Assembly: GCA_016720685.1 (NCBI GenBank) | Contig: JADKKC010000008.1 | Coordinates: 1 to 64,000 of the forward strand | Origin: Zoogloea sp. | Lineage (GTDB): Bacteria > Pseudomonadota > Gammaproteobacteria > Burkholderiales > Rhodocyclaceae | Reading direction: 5' to 3' | Length of the DNA: 64,000 bases | Shown: piece after piece, positions 8,900 to 18,404 of the stretch | Position numbering within the stretch: the first letter of the stretch is position 1 | Layout: every line of letters begins with the position of its first letter | Made by a program: the position numbers and the translations under genes | Notes under the pieces: generated by a model | Databases searched by the model: none | Told to the model about the DNA's origin: nothing | What the model saw: the letters and a program-made list of their open reading frames with translations, nothing else

Positions 8900-9390
8900 A
8901 ACGCAGAACAAGCCCGTTTCGACGTCCCCGACGACATCGTCGGTCAAACACTTTGTGCTGCGCACGGGCTGCGAGTGGAAGGCGCTACCGGCCGCGCGCT
9001 TTGGCAGGCAACGCCAGTGCCGGGCACAAGCGTTTCCTGGGACGGGAGAAAGCGGGTTTCTTCGAGGCTGTCTGGCGTGCCGGGCTGGCGGAACACGACG
9101 AGATGGAAGGCATCGCTTGGTGTTGGCCGAGCATCGAAGGGGAGATGATCACGCCCTGCTGGCCCAGGCGCAAGTCCGTCTGAACCACATGACTGAGGAA
9201 AAGAACGGGAGCAAGCGGCACCTTTTGGCGGACGGGCGTAACGTGCCGTCATCACTCGTCGTGACGGGCACCAAACAGCATGCTGTGCCCCAGCTGGAGG
9301 CCATTCAGTCAACTGTCCGACTCCACCGACCCGGCGCTCGAAACATCTGTGCACCGATGCTAATTACCCCAGCGCACCCGCGATGAAAAC
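8900..9390 (+). pseudogene. IS5-family transposase remnant
   Basis: Fragments of one transposase in alternating frames: HFVLRTGCEWKALPA, then GREKAGFFEAVWRAGLAEHD, then KNGSKRHLLADGRNVPSSLV. These match the order in IS5-family (IS402-like) transposases. At least two frameshifts are present. No terminal repeats were identified. Confidence 0.7.
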
Positions 9391-9608
9391 CAGTTGAGGG
9401 CCGAGGGCTTGGTTTTCAAGCGAGTTGGCTATACCTCGTTATCTTGCGACGGGAGCCTTGATGAGTTGATCGACGAAATCCCTCAGCTCTGTCCGGAAAC
9501 AGGAACCTGGAGCCTGAAAAGCCTCGAAAAAAGCGCTCATCAGCGTCAGCAAAAACGGTTAGCTTGTGGGTGAGCGTATTCAACCAATTGCTCAGGGGTT
9601 TCCTCACG
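9391..9608. other. Spacer region before CRISPR array 1
   Basis: About 220 bp without a recognisable gene, between the IS5 remnant and the degenerate terminal repeat of array 1. Confidence 0.4.
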
Positions 9609-9792
9609 GTCACGCACACGTCTATCAACGGTCCGACCGTCCGGACACATCGCCCTGATCGCCGACGCCGCTGAATACTTCGAGTCACAAAGCCCTATCA
9701 ACGGGCAGACCGTCCGGACAGGGTTTTATATCTGCTCTGCGGAACTACGATGAGTAGTCACAAAGCCCTATCAACGGGCAGACCGTCCGGAC
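9609..9792 (-). CRISPR. CRISPR array 1 (3 repeats, 2 spacers)
   Basis: Repeats at 9684-9719 and 9757-9792 are perfect 36-mers beginning GTCACAAAGCCC and ending ACCGTCCGGAC on the plus strand. The repeat at 9609-9646 is degenerate. Both spacers are 37 bp (9647-9683, 9720-9756). The degenerate unit marks the far end, and the conserved leader lies on the right. Transcription should therefore run leftwards and crRNA repeats should start GTCCGGAC and end CTTTGTGAC. It sits downstream of cas1. Confidence 0.95.
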
Positions 9793-9994
9793 AGTACCCC
9801 TGGAAACCAGCATCCAGCCTGGCTTTCCGGCCACAAAAAGGTGAACTATCCCGTAGGGAAGCCAAAATAACTTTTTGGCATCAAATTTTAATCAGGTCTT
9901 TCAATTTTTCAAAGACTTGCGTCAGGGTGAACACCCCTTAAAAACGGGCCTGATCCTTACTTTCTAGGACCGCCCGAAAAGTAGCATCTTTCCT
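9793..9994 (-). promoter_or_regulatory. CRISPR leader 1
   Basis: About 200 bp between array 1 and cas1. It shares ordered blocks with the regions right of arrays 2 and 3: a CTGGCTTTCC block close to the repeat, an AAAAAGGTG block, AGGGTGAAC, and GTAGCA at the far end. Conservation at one side of all three arrays marks it as the leader. Confidence 0.8.
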
Positions 9995-10030
9995 GCCCGG
10001 CCGGTACCCACGGTTGCGGGCCTGCCATGC

Positions 10031-10990
10031 TTATGGATCATCCAGATGCCAGAAGCGCGGCGCTTCGCTCCGACCGTCCAGCCAGTGGGCCAGTTCACGC
10101 ACCTGCAGATGGATCAGACGCCGCCAGCTGATGTGTTCCCCACGCCAATGGAGCGTATCGACCAACTGTTTTTCCCAAGCCTTGTACACCAAGCCGCGCC
10201 GACCATCCCGCAAAAAGCAGGCCACGGCTTCGACTGCGAAATCTTCCGGCTCAAGCTCCCCCATCAGTAGCCGGGCGCTGAAACGATCGGCAAGGGGGCG
10301 TAGCGGCTCCATCAGGTCCATCAGCAGTGCGGGCCTTCCATTTTCGGAGGCGTGGTAAAAGCCACCGGCAGCATCCAGTCCGGCGGCGCAGACCCCGACC
10401 TCGACCTCATTCATCAGTAGGGTATAGGCGAGGGACAGCAGCGCATTGACCGGATCGGGGGGCGGGTGGTGGATTCTCCGTTCGAACTTAAAGCGGGTTT
10501 TCCCGATATGCTCCCGGAAACCATTAAAAAATCCACGTGCGGCGGCCCCTTCATGTCCCCTCAAATGTTCAAGGTCGTGGCAATGATGACTCGCCAGCAG
10601 ATGCGAGCTGATCTCGTGGCCGACGGTAATTTTCCATTGCCGGAGCAAGCGAGCCTGGCCACGCAGTTTCGCCTGTACCAGAGCGCGTGCTGTCACCAAC
10701 TGTGCGGAAGGATCGCGCATCAAATCGAACTGTCGTTGCCGCAGTCGAATCTGACGTCCTTCGGCCCCGCTCAAGATGCCCCGCAGGTTAGAGAACACCA
10801 CCGGAATCTTCTCCCGTAGCAGGGCAGCGATCGCATCGTGACTGAAGTGCACGTGCCCCAGGACCATGATCTGTTCGATCTCGCCGATCATGAGGGTCTG
10901 TTTGTCGCCGCCGGGCATGGCGAGGGTCAGCCGCCCGTTTGAATAACCGAGCTTCAGGCCGTGCCGGTCCAGATAGACGGTGCCCATCAT
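10031..10990 (-). CDS. cas1: CRISPR integrase Cas1
   Basis: Endonuclease-integrase that, with Cas2, inserts new spacers at the leader end of an array. 319 residues, the normal size. The conserved catalytic positions are visible: Glu147 in HEGAAARGFF, His213 in GFYHASENGR, and Asp225/Glu228 in LMDLMEPLRP. Its ATG overlaps the cas2 stop by four bases, so translation is coupled. It is the last gene of the Cmr operon and ends about 40 bp from leader 1. The frame is intact, so adaptation could still work on all three arrays, which share repeat and leader. Confidence 0.95.
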   Translation of the reverse strand: MMGTVYLDRHGLKLGYSNGRLTLAMPGGDKQTLMIGEIEQIMVLGHVHFSHDAIAALLREKIPVVFSNLRGILSGAEGRQIRLRQRQFDLMRDPSAQLVTARALVQAKLRGQARLLRQWKITVGHEISSHLLASHHCHDLEHLRGHEGAAARGFFNGFREHIGKTRFKFERRIHHPPPDPVNALLSLAYTLLMNEVEVGVCAAGLDAAGGFYHASENGRPALLMDLMEPLRPLADRFSARLLMGELEPEDFAVEAVACFLRDGRRGLVYKAWEKQLVDTLHWRGEHISWRRLIHLQVRELAHWLDGRSEAPRFWHLDDP

Positions 10991-11280
10991 TCGAGAACCC
11001 AGGCGATGGCCTCGCGTGGCCTGGACAGATCGCGGGCCACCAGGCAGTCGATCCGCTCGTGGCCCTTGTGAGGGGCGCTCAGGAAGTCCTCGATCAGACG
11101 CTCCAGGCGAAGGCGCCGAGTCGGGATAACCCAGCAGAGGAACAGCGATTTCTGCAGTGGCTCACCGAAGCCACGCAGCAGGCGGTGCAGTTGCGTGCGG
11201 CGCCGGTTGTCAGTGATGTCGTAAGCGACCAACAGTGGGACAGGTGGCGGGTTGCCGTCGGAGAGGATGAGGGCGTTCAT
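10987..11280 (-). CDS. cas2: CRISPR adaptation protein Cas2
   Basis: A 97-residue ferredoxin-fold protein that bridges two Cas1 dimers. The first strand ends in LLVAYDITDNRRR, with the conserved Asp21. Length and position beside cas1 are typical. About 190 bp of sequence without a recognised gene separates it from the Cas6-like frame upstream. Confidence 0.9.
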   Translation of the reverse strand: MNALILSDGNPPPVPLLVAYDITDNRRRTQLHRLLRGFGEPLQKSLFLCWVIPTRRLRLERLIEDFLSAPHKGHERIDCLVARDLSRPREAIAWVLE

Positions 11281-11471
11281 CGAGGAGGCAGAATCGGGTT
11301 GATCTACTCCTCCAACGTGTCAAGCCCGCGGATTTTCAAAGACCGGCGTGAAAGGGGTGACACAAAGGCAACCTCGTCCGCTTGCGGTTTCGCCTCCGGC
11401 GCTGAGCAACACACCGGCGGCAAGCAGTTCAGCGCCGGCCTCGGTCAGGTCGGAGAGGCATAGCCGCAGGC

Positions 11472-12171
11472 TCAGCCTCGCTCAGGCGTCCGGCAGTCCC
11501 GACGCGGCGGCGCGGTCTCCTCATCGACGATGTGCCAGCCGGGTTCTCGAGGCAGGAAGCTGCCATCGCCGTACTGATTGACGAGCCGCTGGATCCTCGT
11601 TTGTAGCGCTGCGTCGAAGAGATGTCCGGCCCCATGGCGCGACACAGAGCCCGGCGGGTGTCGTGGACTTCGACAAGTGGCCCCTGGGATGCAGGAAAGG
11701 AAAGGCTTCGAGGCGCGGTGCGGTGGGGTCGATGGGCATCCCGTTAGCGATGTCTGTGGCCTTGCAGAGCCGACCCTCTTGCCGGCGGGCGCGTTCGGCG
11801 ATCCCGTGCAGCCAGGTTCCGAGGCTGGGCAACACGACCTCCAGACAATGTATCCGCACGCGGACGCCGCTAGTGAGGATTGCCAGCTCGTTAAGCCACC
11901 AGGGCGCCAGCCGGTGGGACTCCTGCGGGCGAAAGACCCGCGGAAAAGCGCAGGTGGTTGCAAAGCGGCAGCCCGCGCAGCGATCCTCCCCGGCCTCGCC
12001 GAAGACGCAGACCTGCTCGAACAGGGCCCGCCCGAGCAGGCCGCGCAGAGCGTCGCCGGCGTCCTTGGGGGCGCAGCGGAGGGCCAGCGGCCCGAGATCG
12101 AGCTCGATCCCGAAAACACTTAGACCGCGCCAGACGGTCGGCGCGACCTTAGGGCTGGAGGTGGCGTTCAC
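11472..12171 (-). pseudogene. Cas6-like RAMP protein, frameshifted
   Basis: The first frame (from 12171) has LRGLLGRALFEQVCVF followed by a CxxC...C block, RCAGCRFATTCAFPRVF. This is the layout of the N-terminal part of PF10040-type Cas6 proteins, which cut CRISPR RNA within repeats. Near 11640 the likely continuation moves to another frame (LFDAALQTRIQRLVNQYGDG, then FLPREPGWHIVDEE). A one-base shift would join them into about 230 residues. The usual C-terminal glycine-rich loop is not obvious. The start overlaps the upstream RAMP stop by four bases, so it belongs to the operon. It could instead be a different RAMP accessory. A better Cas6 lies at 55745-56664. Confidence 0.55.
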
Positions 12172-12971
12172 GCCTGCGTCCAGCAGCCGAGGCCGATTTC
12201 CTGCCCGTGGGGCAGCCAGCAGGCAGCCTCTCTGACTTGGTCGTCAAGCCGGACCAGGGCGACCCCCGACAGGCGAGTGCCGAAGCTGCCGCGCGTGTAG
12301 TCGTAGGTCCGGCCGAGCCAGGGTTCGAGCGACGCCTGGGCCGCTGCGGCCGGGGCGCCATCGAGGCTCGGGCCGTGCAGCCGTTCGCTAGCTTCCAGGG
12401 CAAGCCCCCTGCCCGAGCAGCGCCCCCAGCCATGGTAGTCGCTGGTGTTCGGCTGCCAGCCGGCGAGAGTGATGCGCCCGCAGCCGGTTTTCAGCTCGCC
12501 TCCCAGACGCAGCGCGCCCAGCCACTCGGTGAGCGGACGGCCAGCCAGCGTCGCCGAGGAAAACCATACGCCGGCCCCGATCCGTACGGGGCGGCCGGAT
12601 GCATCGCGGTGGCCCAAGGTTTCGATTTCGTAGAGGGAGCCTTCGGCGGCGCTGCGCGTCGCCGGATCGAGCGCCACGTGGTTGTCGCCACCGAGCAGGG
12701 CTTCACCCCGGTCGGACCAGCCTTCGAGACGCCCATCGCCGCCGAGACAGAAGCCCGGCCCAAAGCGGGTGCTGGCGAGCACCTCGTCGAGGGCAGCCCG
12801 GAAGTCCTTGCGCTGTCCCCCTTGTGCCGCCCCCACCAGGGCGGCCAGCGCGTAGCTGAAGAGGTGCCCCGGCACGAAGGTCCGACAGCGGGCGATCATG
12901 CCGGCACGGCCCGCGCCGACATGCAGCGGTGAAGCCAGCTCGAGTGCGAAGCTCGCAAATTGCATGCTCAT
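12168..12971 (-). CDS. RAMP protein in Cmr3/Cas5 position
   Basis: A 267-residue RAMP-superfamily protein, probably the Cas5-like subunit that holds the crRNA 5' tag. It opens with FALELASPLHVGAGRAGM and FVPGHLFSYALAALVG, typical of RAMP folds. It carries a glycine-rich loop at KTGCGRITLAGW. It resembles Csx10/Cmr3-type proteins more than Cmr4 or Cmr6. The usual Cmr3 is somewhat longer, so the assignment rests on position and fold only. It lies between the small subunit and the Cas6-like frame, with five bases between the Cmr5 stop and its ATG. Confidence 0.7.
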   Translation of the reverse strand: MSMQFASFALELASPLHVGAGRAGMIARCRTFVPGHLFSYALAALVGAAQGGQRKDFRAALDEVLASTRFGPGFCLGGDGRLEGWSDRGEALLGGDNHVALDPATRSAAEGSLYEIETLGHRDASGRPVRIGAGVWFSSATLAGRPLTEWLGALRLGGELKTGCGRITLAGWQPNTSDYHGWGRCSGRGLALEASERLHGPSLDGAPAAAAQASLEPWLGRTYDYTRGSFGTRLSGVALVRLDDQVREAACWLPHGQEIGLGCWTQA

Positions 12972-12976
12972 GGCGC

Positions 12977-13369
12977 TCAGTCCATACCCTTGGCCCGGTA
13001 GCGGCCATAGTTGAGGGCAAGCTCGACCAGTTGCTTGGTCAGCAGCAGGCGCCGCAGCGCCGTCGCGCCGTCTTCGCCGTCGCGCTGCTCACCAAGCCCT
13101 TTCCAGTAGCTGGGTTCATCGCGTTCTTCATGCAGGGGGGCCAGACCGGCCTGGGCCAGCAGCGCACGGCACGAACGCAGGATGTTGCGGGCGATCTCGG
13201 GCTCACCGTTGCGCTTGCGCGAGAAGAGGAAGAGCCCGAACGCGAACAGCCCCTGTTCGGCGAGTACGGCGGCGGCTTTGGTGATCAAGCGGTCGCAGTC
13301 GGATCCTGAGCCCTGAGCGGTCATGCCGAGGGAGGCCTGGGCGGCGAGGGGTTCAAGGTTCAGCATCAT
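12977..13369 (-). CDS. cmr5: Cmr5 small subunit (Cas11)
   Basis: A 130-residue all-helical small subunit that lines the target-RNA groove of the Cmr complex. The C-terminus KQLVELALNYGRYRAKGMD and the helical segment ARNILRSCRALLAQAGLAPL fit Cmr5. I choose the ATG at 13369 because it overlaps the cmr4 stop as ATGA; a second ATG follows directly. The long open frame extending upstream from here is only a shadow of cmr4. Confidence 0.75.
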   Translation of the reverse strand: MMLNLEPLAAQASLGMTAQGSGSDCDRLITKAAAVLAEQGLFAFGLFLFSRKRNGEPEIARNILRSCRALLAQAGLAPLHEERDEPSYWKGLGEQRDGEDGATALRRLLLTKQLVELALNYGRYRAKGMD

Positions 13370-14283
13370 TTGGCAGCCTCCAGGTGAACCGCCATGCGTC
13401 CAAAGCCTCGCGTGGTCATGCCACCCAGCCCGAGGGCACCGGCGGTGTGCAGCGCACCTTCGACCAGCGTGCGGGCGCGGGCGATGTCGGTTCGGAAGCG
13501 CAGGTCGTCGAAATCCACCGCACCGAGGTACAAGGTGCCGCGCGGTGCGGCCTCGTAGGTGAACAAGGCAGTCTCTGCGGCGGCGCCGGTTTCGAAGTCG
13601 ATCGACACCGAGGTCCGGGTTTCCAGATTGCTGTTCACCAGGGCCGGGAACAGGTTGTCGTGCACGACCACCAGCGAACGCTGGATCTGTTCCATGGCCT
13701 GCTTGAGCGACTCGGGGGCGGTGGCGCCGGGCTTCGGAAAGGGCAGCGTCCGGCATTCGGCGTCGAGCAGCAGCCAGCCCAGGTTGAGCTTTTGCCGGCC
13801 CTTGTCACCTTGCAGGAATATCTGATCTTCGCTGGCGGGGCGCGGAGGGGCCTTGCAGCCTGCACGTTCGAGCAAGGTGGCGGTCGTCACCCAACGCGGG
13901 CCAAGCATCGTCGGCACTGGCAGGGCCAGGATCTCCGCATCCCGAAAACTGACCATGCCTATGCGCGAGCTGCCGCCTTCCTCGCCGGCGGAGTAGCCAA
14001 AGACACTGGCCACTGGGTCAGCCTCGGCCCGATGGGCCGGTTTCGGCTTTTTCTTGTCCAGAACCCAGGCTGCATAGGCAGCGGCCTGTTCGCGCTCACG
14101 GTCATCGGCAAGCATATGCAGCGCGGCGCTGCGTGTCGCGCCACTGATCGAGGAGCCTGGGATCTTGGGCAACTGGGTCGATGCATCGCGGAGAATGGTC
14201 AGGTCGACCCGACCGAGCCGGTAACCACCGGCCCCGACATGGGTCGGATCGAGGGCGTAAAGGTAAAGCGGGTGAGCTTGCAT
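13366..14283 (-). CDS. cmr4: Cmr4 backbone RAMP (Cas7)
   Basis: A 305-residue backbone subunit that polymerises along the crRNA and cuts target RNA at 6-nt intervals. The N-terminus reads HVGAGGYRLGRVDLTILRD, and Asp27 aligns with the catalytic Asp of characterised Cmr4. KIPGSSISGATRSAA and the C-terminal GLGGMTTRGFGRM loop complete the family pattern. The frame is intact, so RNA cleavage by the backbone is possible if the complex assembles. Confidence 0.85.
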   Translation of the reverse strand: MQAHPLYLYALDPTHVGAGGYRLGRVDLTILRDASTQLPKIPGSSISGATRSAALHMLADDREREQAAAYAAWVLDKKKPKPAHRAEADPVASVFGYSAGEEGGSSRIGMVSFRDAEILALPVPTMLGPRWVTTATLLERAGCKAPPRPASEDQIFLQGDKGRQKLNLGWLLLDAECRTLPFPKPGATAPESLKQAMEQIQRSLVVVHDNLFPALVNSNLETRTSVSIDFETGAAAETALFTYEAAPRGTLYLGAVDFDDLRFRTDIARARTLVEGALHTAGALGLGGMTTRGFGRMAVHLEAAK

Positions 14284-14295
14284 GCTGTCCTCTTT

Positions 14296-17200
14296 TTATG
14301 CGTTAAGCGGCTCGCGCGCAGTGCGCGCAATGTCCTGGCGGCCGTTGTGGCCGATGAAGTCGATCCATTCGCAGGCGTCGAAGAAGCGCCCATTGGCGAT
14401 GGCTTCGGCCAGCCCGGCCCGCAGCGCCGCCTGGTCGCGGCCGGGGCGCTCGCGGGCCAGCAGCGCCTCGACGAAGCCCAGCCAGGCCAGCCGTCCCGAT
14501 TCCTGCAAAGCGACTGGTACATCCCGCACCCAGGCGCCATGGGTTTCCGAGAGCTGGGTCAGGACGCCCTTGAGCTTCGAGACCGGCCAGCGGGTGGCCG
14601 TGATGAGCTGGTTCAGGCCGAGCGTCGAGCCGGCCCCGCGCGCGCCATCGGCGTACTGTTCGAGGTGGTGGGCCGGCCGCCCCTCTGCCCCGAAGACCAG
14701 GTGCGGACGCACCAGCAGGCCGTCCCGCTCGCTGTAGCGCAGGGCATGACGGCGGGTGGTGGTTTCTAGATGGACAAAATCGAAGCTGGACGGTGGTACC
14801 AGCACTTGGTCTCCGGGCTGTAGTTCCCGCATGTGCAGCACCCGTTCGGGGCCTTCCAGCGCCTTGCCACCCTGGGTCAGGGCGATCACGTGGGGCAACC
14901 AGGCGTCTTCCCGCTCGGGGTCGGCCGTTGCCAGATCGACCTGCCAGACGAGTTCCCCGTCCGCGGTCTGCCAGTGCAGTTCACGCAGGCGGCCCGGCTT
15001 GTCCTCGGCGCGAATCAGTGTCCAGTGCTGCCAGGGCATGCGGGTGATCCGCGATTCGAGGCGCCGCAAGGCGTCGAGGGCCACATACATGGGGAACTTG
15101 TCGCGGAAGGCCACTGCGCTGACGTGCGGCGCAAAACCACCACGCACCTTCGAGAAGGCCTGGGCCAGACGCTGCTGGATCAGCGTCAGCGCCATGTCGG
15201 CGTCGGCGCCGGCGCCGGCGATGATCAGGCTGACGCCTCGCCCATCGAGAGTCAACGGGATCACGCAGCCTTGGGTGAGTCCGTGCACTTCAGCCAGCAG
15301 GGCCTTCCATTCGCCCTGCAGGTCTTCCCACAGGCGGGCCAGGCGGGCCGGCGAGGCGTGGCGGCGCATTGCGAAGAGCGCCAGGCGGTCGCCGTCGGCG
15401 TGTTGCGGGCGGATCAGGCCGAGGGCCGCGACCCGCGGGTCGCCCGTCTCGGTGAGCGGCGCGCTCTCGCGCAGCAGAAATTCCTCGGCGACCTGCAGGC
15501 CCCGTTGCAGCGGGTCGGGGGCTTCGGCGCGGCCGTCCCTCTTGCCCAGCCAGTTTTGCTCGCCCAGCAAAATCCGCGCATCGTCCTGGCGCTTGCCGGT
15601 CAGCTTGGATGGATCCTTGCGCAGGTCGGCCATCACGCCGCCCAGGGTCGCCGCGAGGGCATTCGGATCCAGGGGGTTCGTCTTGAGGCTGCGGGATGGC
15701 CGGGCAAGTTGGGTCACCAGCGCGTTGCCGCTGGCGATCCAGTCCCCATCGACCTGCACCGACAGCAGCACCGCCCGGCGGTTGCCACCGCCCCGCAGCC
15801 CGCAGAGCTCCTGCAGGTTGAAGGTCTCGGGTTCGATGCCGAAGCTGGCCAGGGCCCGGTCCCGGCGCAGTGCCTTGGCCTCGCGCCCGGCGCGGGTCTT
15901 GTCACCGAAGGCGCTGCATTCGCCGCACAGCCGGGTTTCGTCGAGGGCGCTGCCCTCTTGATCGGCGGCGAGGGCCGGCCGCAACCCGCATTGGGGGCAG
16001 ATCTGGACCTGACCACCCATGCCAGGTGCCCCCGCCCACTGCGCCCGCAGCTCATCAACGCCGGCCTGGCGGTACAGCACCCGCTCCGGTTGCGGCCGTG
16101 ACAGCGCCTCCCGGTAGTCGGTCAGGTAAAGGATCGCGTCTGACCAGGCCAGGCGGTAGGCGGTGCCGGTGCCGAGGCGAGCGATCAGGATATCGGTGTG
16201 CGCCGCGAGGACTTCGACAACATGAGTGCGAAACAACCCCTCCGATGCGGCGCCATCATCCCCCTCGAAGAAACCCGGGACGAGGACGAGCGCACCATCG
16301 TCGTCGGCGTAGATCAGATTGCCGATCGCAAGCCGCTCCTCGACCAGGCTGCGCAGCGCGTCGAGGATCTCCGTGCGGGCCTGGGCGAGGCTGAACAGGG
16401 TCACCGGCCGCAGCGCCCGCGCGGTCAGGGCTGCCCAGTCCCAGCGGATGCCGAGCAGGCGGAAGCGGACCCGTCCCAGGCGCCCAAAATCGAACAGGCC
16501 CTTGGTGTCGATCAGGTGGGTGAAGCTGCCGCGCAGAACCCCTTCGGCGACGGCAGCCTTGAAATGGCTGGCCGCCGAACGGGAGTGATGCCACAGGCTC
16601 ACGTCATTGGTCGGACGGCGGGTTTCGCCGAGGGCGGTGCGCAGCACCGGCTCCAGCGCGGCGATCAGGGCCTGTCGGGTGGCAACTAGATCCTGGGTCG
16701 CATCGTCCTTCAGCAAAATCCGGTTGGCGGCCTCTATGGCTGCCTGCCAGGCCTGTGCCAACGTGTGCGTGTCATACGGAGCAGCACGCAGGCCTAAGGT
16801 ATTGGCGATCTCGGCCTGGCTGGCCTGTTGCTCCCCGCCCTTGCTGCCGCCTGAGCCCTTGTCGAGCGCCGAGTCACGCCAGTCCGCGCCAAACAGGTAC
16901 AGATCGCCCAGGAAGGACAGCGCAGCTTCGGGGAAGTGCTTACCCGCATGATGCTGCCGCAAGGGGCCGGCGAGCCCCATCATCTGCGCCGAGGCCGGGA
17001 CGCCGAACTCCTCGGGCAGGGCGAGCACCTTCGCCCAAGCACCATCCTCGCGCAGGCGGTTCAGCAGAGCGTCGAGCACCGGATTTCTGCGCTCCTCCAC
17101 ATCGGGATGGGAGCATCCGGCTCAAGGATCGCCCCGTGGCCTTGGTTGATGCCGTTGATCGTCCAGTCCTTGTCTAGTTGCAGGCCGCCACCGGCGAGTT

Positions 17201-17306
17201 TCTCCCGCGCGAAGCCGGGATGGAGTTTGCCGAAATCATGCAACAGGCCGGCGATCTCGCAGGCCAGCACAAGGTCGCGCAGGGCGGGTTTCAGCGTGCT
17301 GTTCAT
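14296..17306 (-). pseudogene. cas10: Cas10/Cmr2 with HD domain, no GGDD, one frameshift
   Basis: Large subunit of the type III complex. From the ATG at 17306 the HD nuclease motif appears early (GLLHDFGKLHPGFA). At about 17105-17115 a single base change shifts the frame: GHGAILEPDA continues as SHPDVEERRNPVLDALL in the 934-codon frame that ends at 14296. The second half of the HD domain (RQHHAGKHF) is there. A zinc finger follows (CPQC and CGEC, residues ~368-395 of the long frame). Neither palm has GGDD: palm 1 reads YADDDGALVLVP and palm 2 reads IIAGAGADADMAL. Cyclic oligoadenylate synthesis is therefore unlikely. This fits subtype III-C better than III-B. The start is coupled to the cmr6 stop. 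Confidence 0.85.
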
Positions 17307-18404
17307 CACGCACCCTCCGCGATCTTGAGGGCGAGTTCCCGCCAGGAATCCTCGCCGCGCAGCGCGAGGTCGCGCGGCCATTTCTGCGTCCAGCCGCGGG
17401 CCTGGCATTGAGCTTCGATCGGCACGATGCCCCCATAGCCGGCGCGGCGCTTGGCGCCCAGGCCCAGCTGCGGCAGCCAGGCCGCGCAGGCCATCACGAG
17501 ACGGGCCGTCGCGTCGCACCGTCGCTTCGTCGGCCTCGGCCGCCGCCGCCGGATTGGCGTAAAAGAAGGCCAGCTCGCCGCGGACCGGCTTGCCGTCCTG
17601 GGTCATCGGGGCAATCGCCTCGAACTGGATGGGCACGGTGCCCATGCCCGTCGCCCTATCCTTGGGGTTCAGCAGCAGATATTGAATGTGCTCGAACCAC
17701 ACCGGCGTGCAATGCAGTCGGCCGGACGAGGAGGGTAGGGCTTCTTCCGCCGCGGGCGTCTCGCTCCCGTCGCTCGCCAGGCCGAAGAGGCGCAGCGCGC
17801 TGCCATCCCCCCGCCTGAAGGCGGCGGTTTTGGCGGCGGCATCCTTGCCATGCAGCGCCTGATCTCCCGGAAAGGCGTGCCGGTAGGCATCTGCCAGCAG
17901 GCCCTTCAGCGAACCCGCCGCCAGGTGCGGAACACTGAACACATGATCCTTGCGAGCAGGGTTGTCGAACAGGTAGAAGGGGGCGTCGTCGCGCGTCAGG
18001 AGGGGCGTGGTCAGCGTGAAGCCTAGACGCAGCAGAGCCGAGCGCTGCGGCAGGTGGGCGAGATCAGGCAGGGTCTCGCGCAGCGCGGCGGCGCGGTGCT
18101 CGGCCACCCCGTCACAGCGTTTGGCGACGGCCGCGCCCTGTCCGACCCCGCTGCCGTCGCGGTCGACGAAATGGCGGTGCAGGAAGAAGCGGCGGAGGAT
18201 CGTGACTGGATCCTTGGCCTCCCTTGCGCCCTTGATCTCCTTCTGCAGATCCCGGTCACCGAGCTCGACGCCAGCCAGTTCTGAACGAATGAAGGCCTCC
18301 GGATCGCGGATGCGGGCGGCCTGGGCAAGAGCCAGTTGCGCGAGGACTTGCCAGCGCTTTCCCGAAGTTTCGGCCGCGCCCTCGGCGAGAAAATCGAAAT
18401 TCAT
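17306..18404 (-). pseudogene. cmr6: Cmr6-like RAMP, frameshifted
   Basis: From the ATG at 18404 the protein reads LRLGFTLTTPLLTRDDAPFY and HLAAGSLKGLLADAY, RAMP signatures. Near 17515 the frame is lost after DEATVR and continues elsewhere as MACAAWLPQLGLGAKRRAGYGGI, which contains the terminal glycine-rich loop of Cmr6 (split here as LPQLGLGAK and RRAGYGG). A one-base change would restore about 365 residues. Both ends overlap neighbours by ATGA, so the unit was translated as one gene of the operon. Confidence 0.75.

Noticed and set aside
14833..16101. Long plus-strand frames antisense to cas10 (also 13384-14769 and 14756-15961)
   Set aside because: They mirror the high-GC third codon position of cas10 and cmr4, have no family motifs, and are antisense to a recognisable protein.
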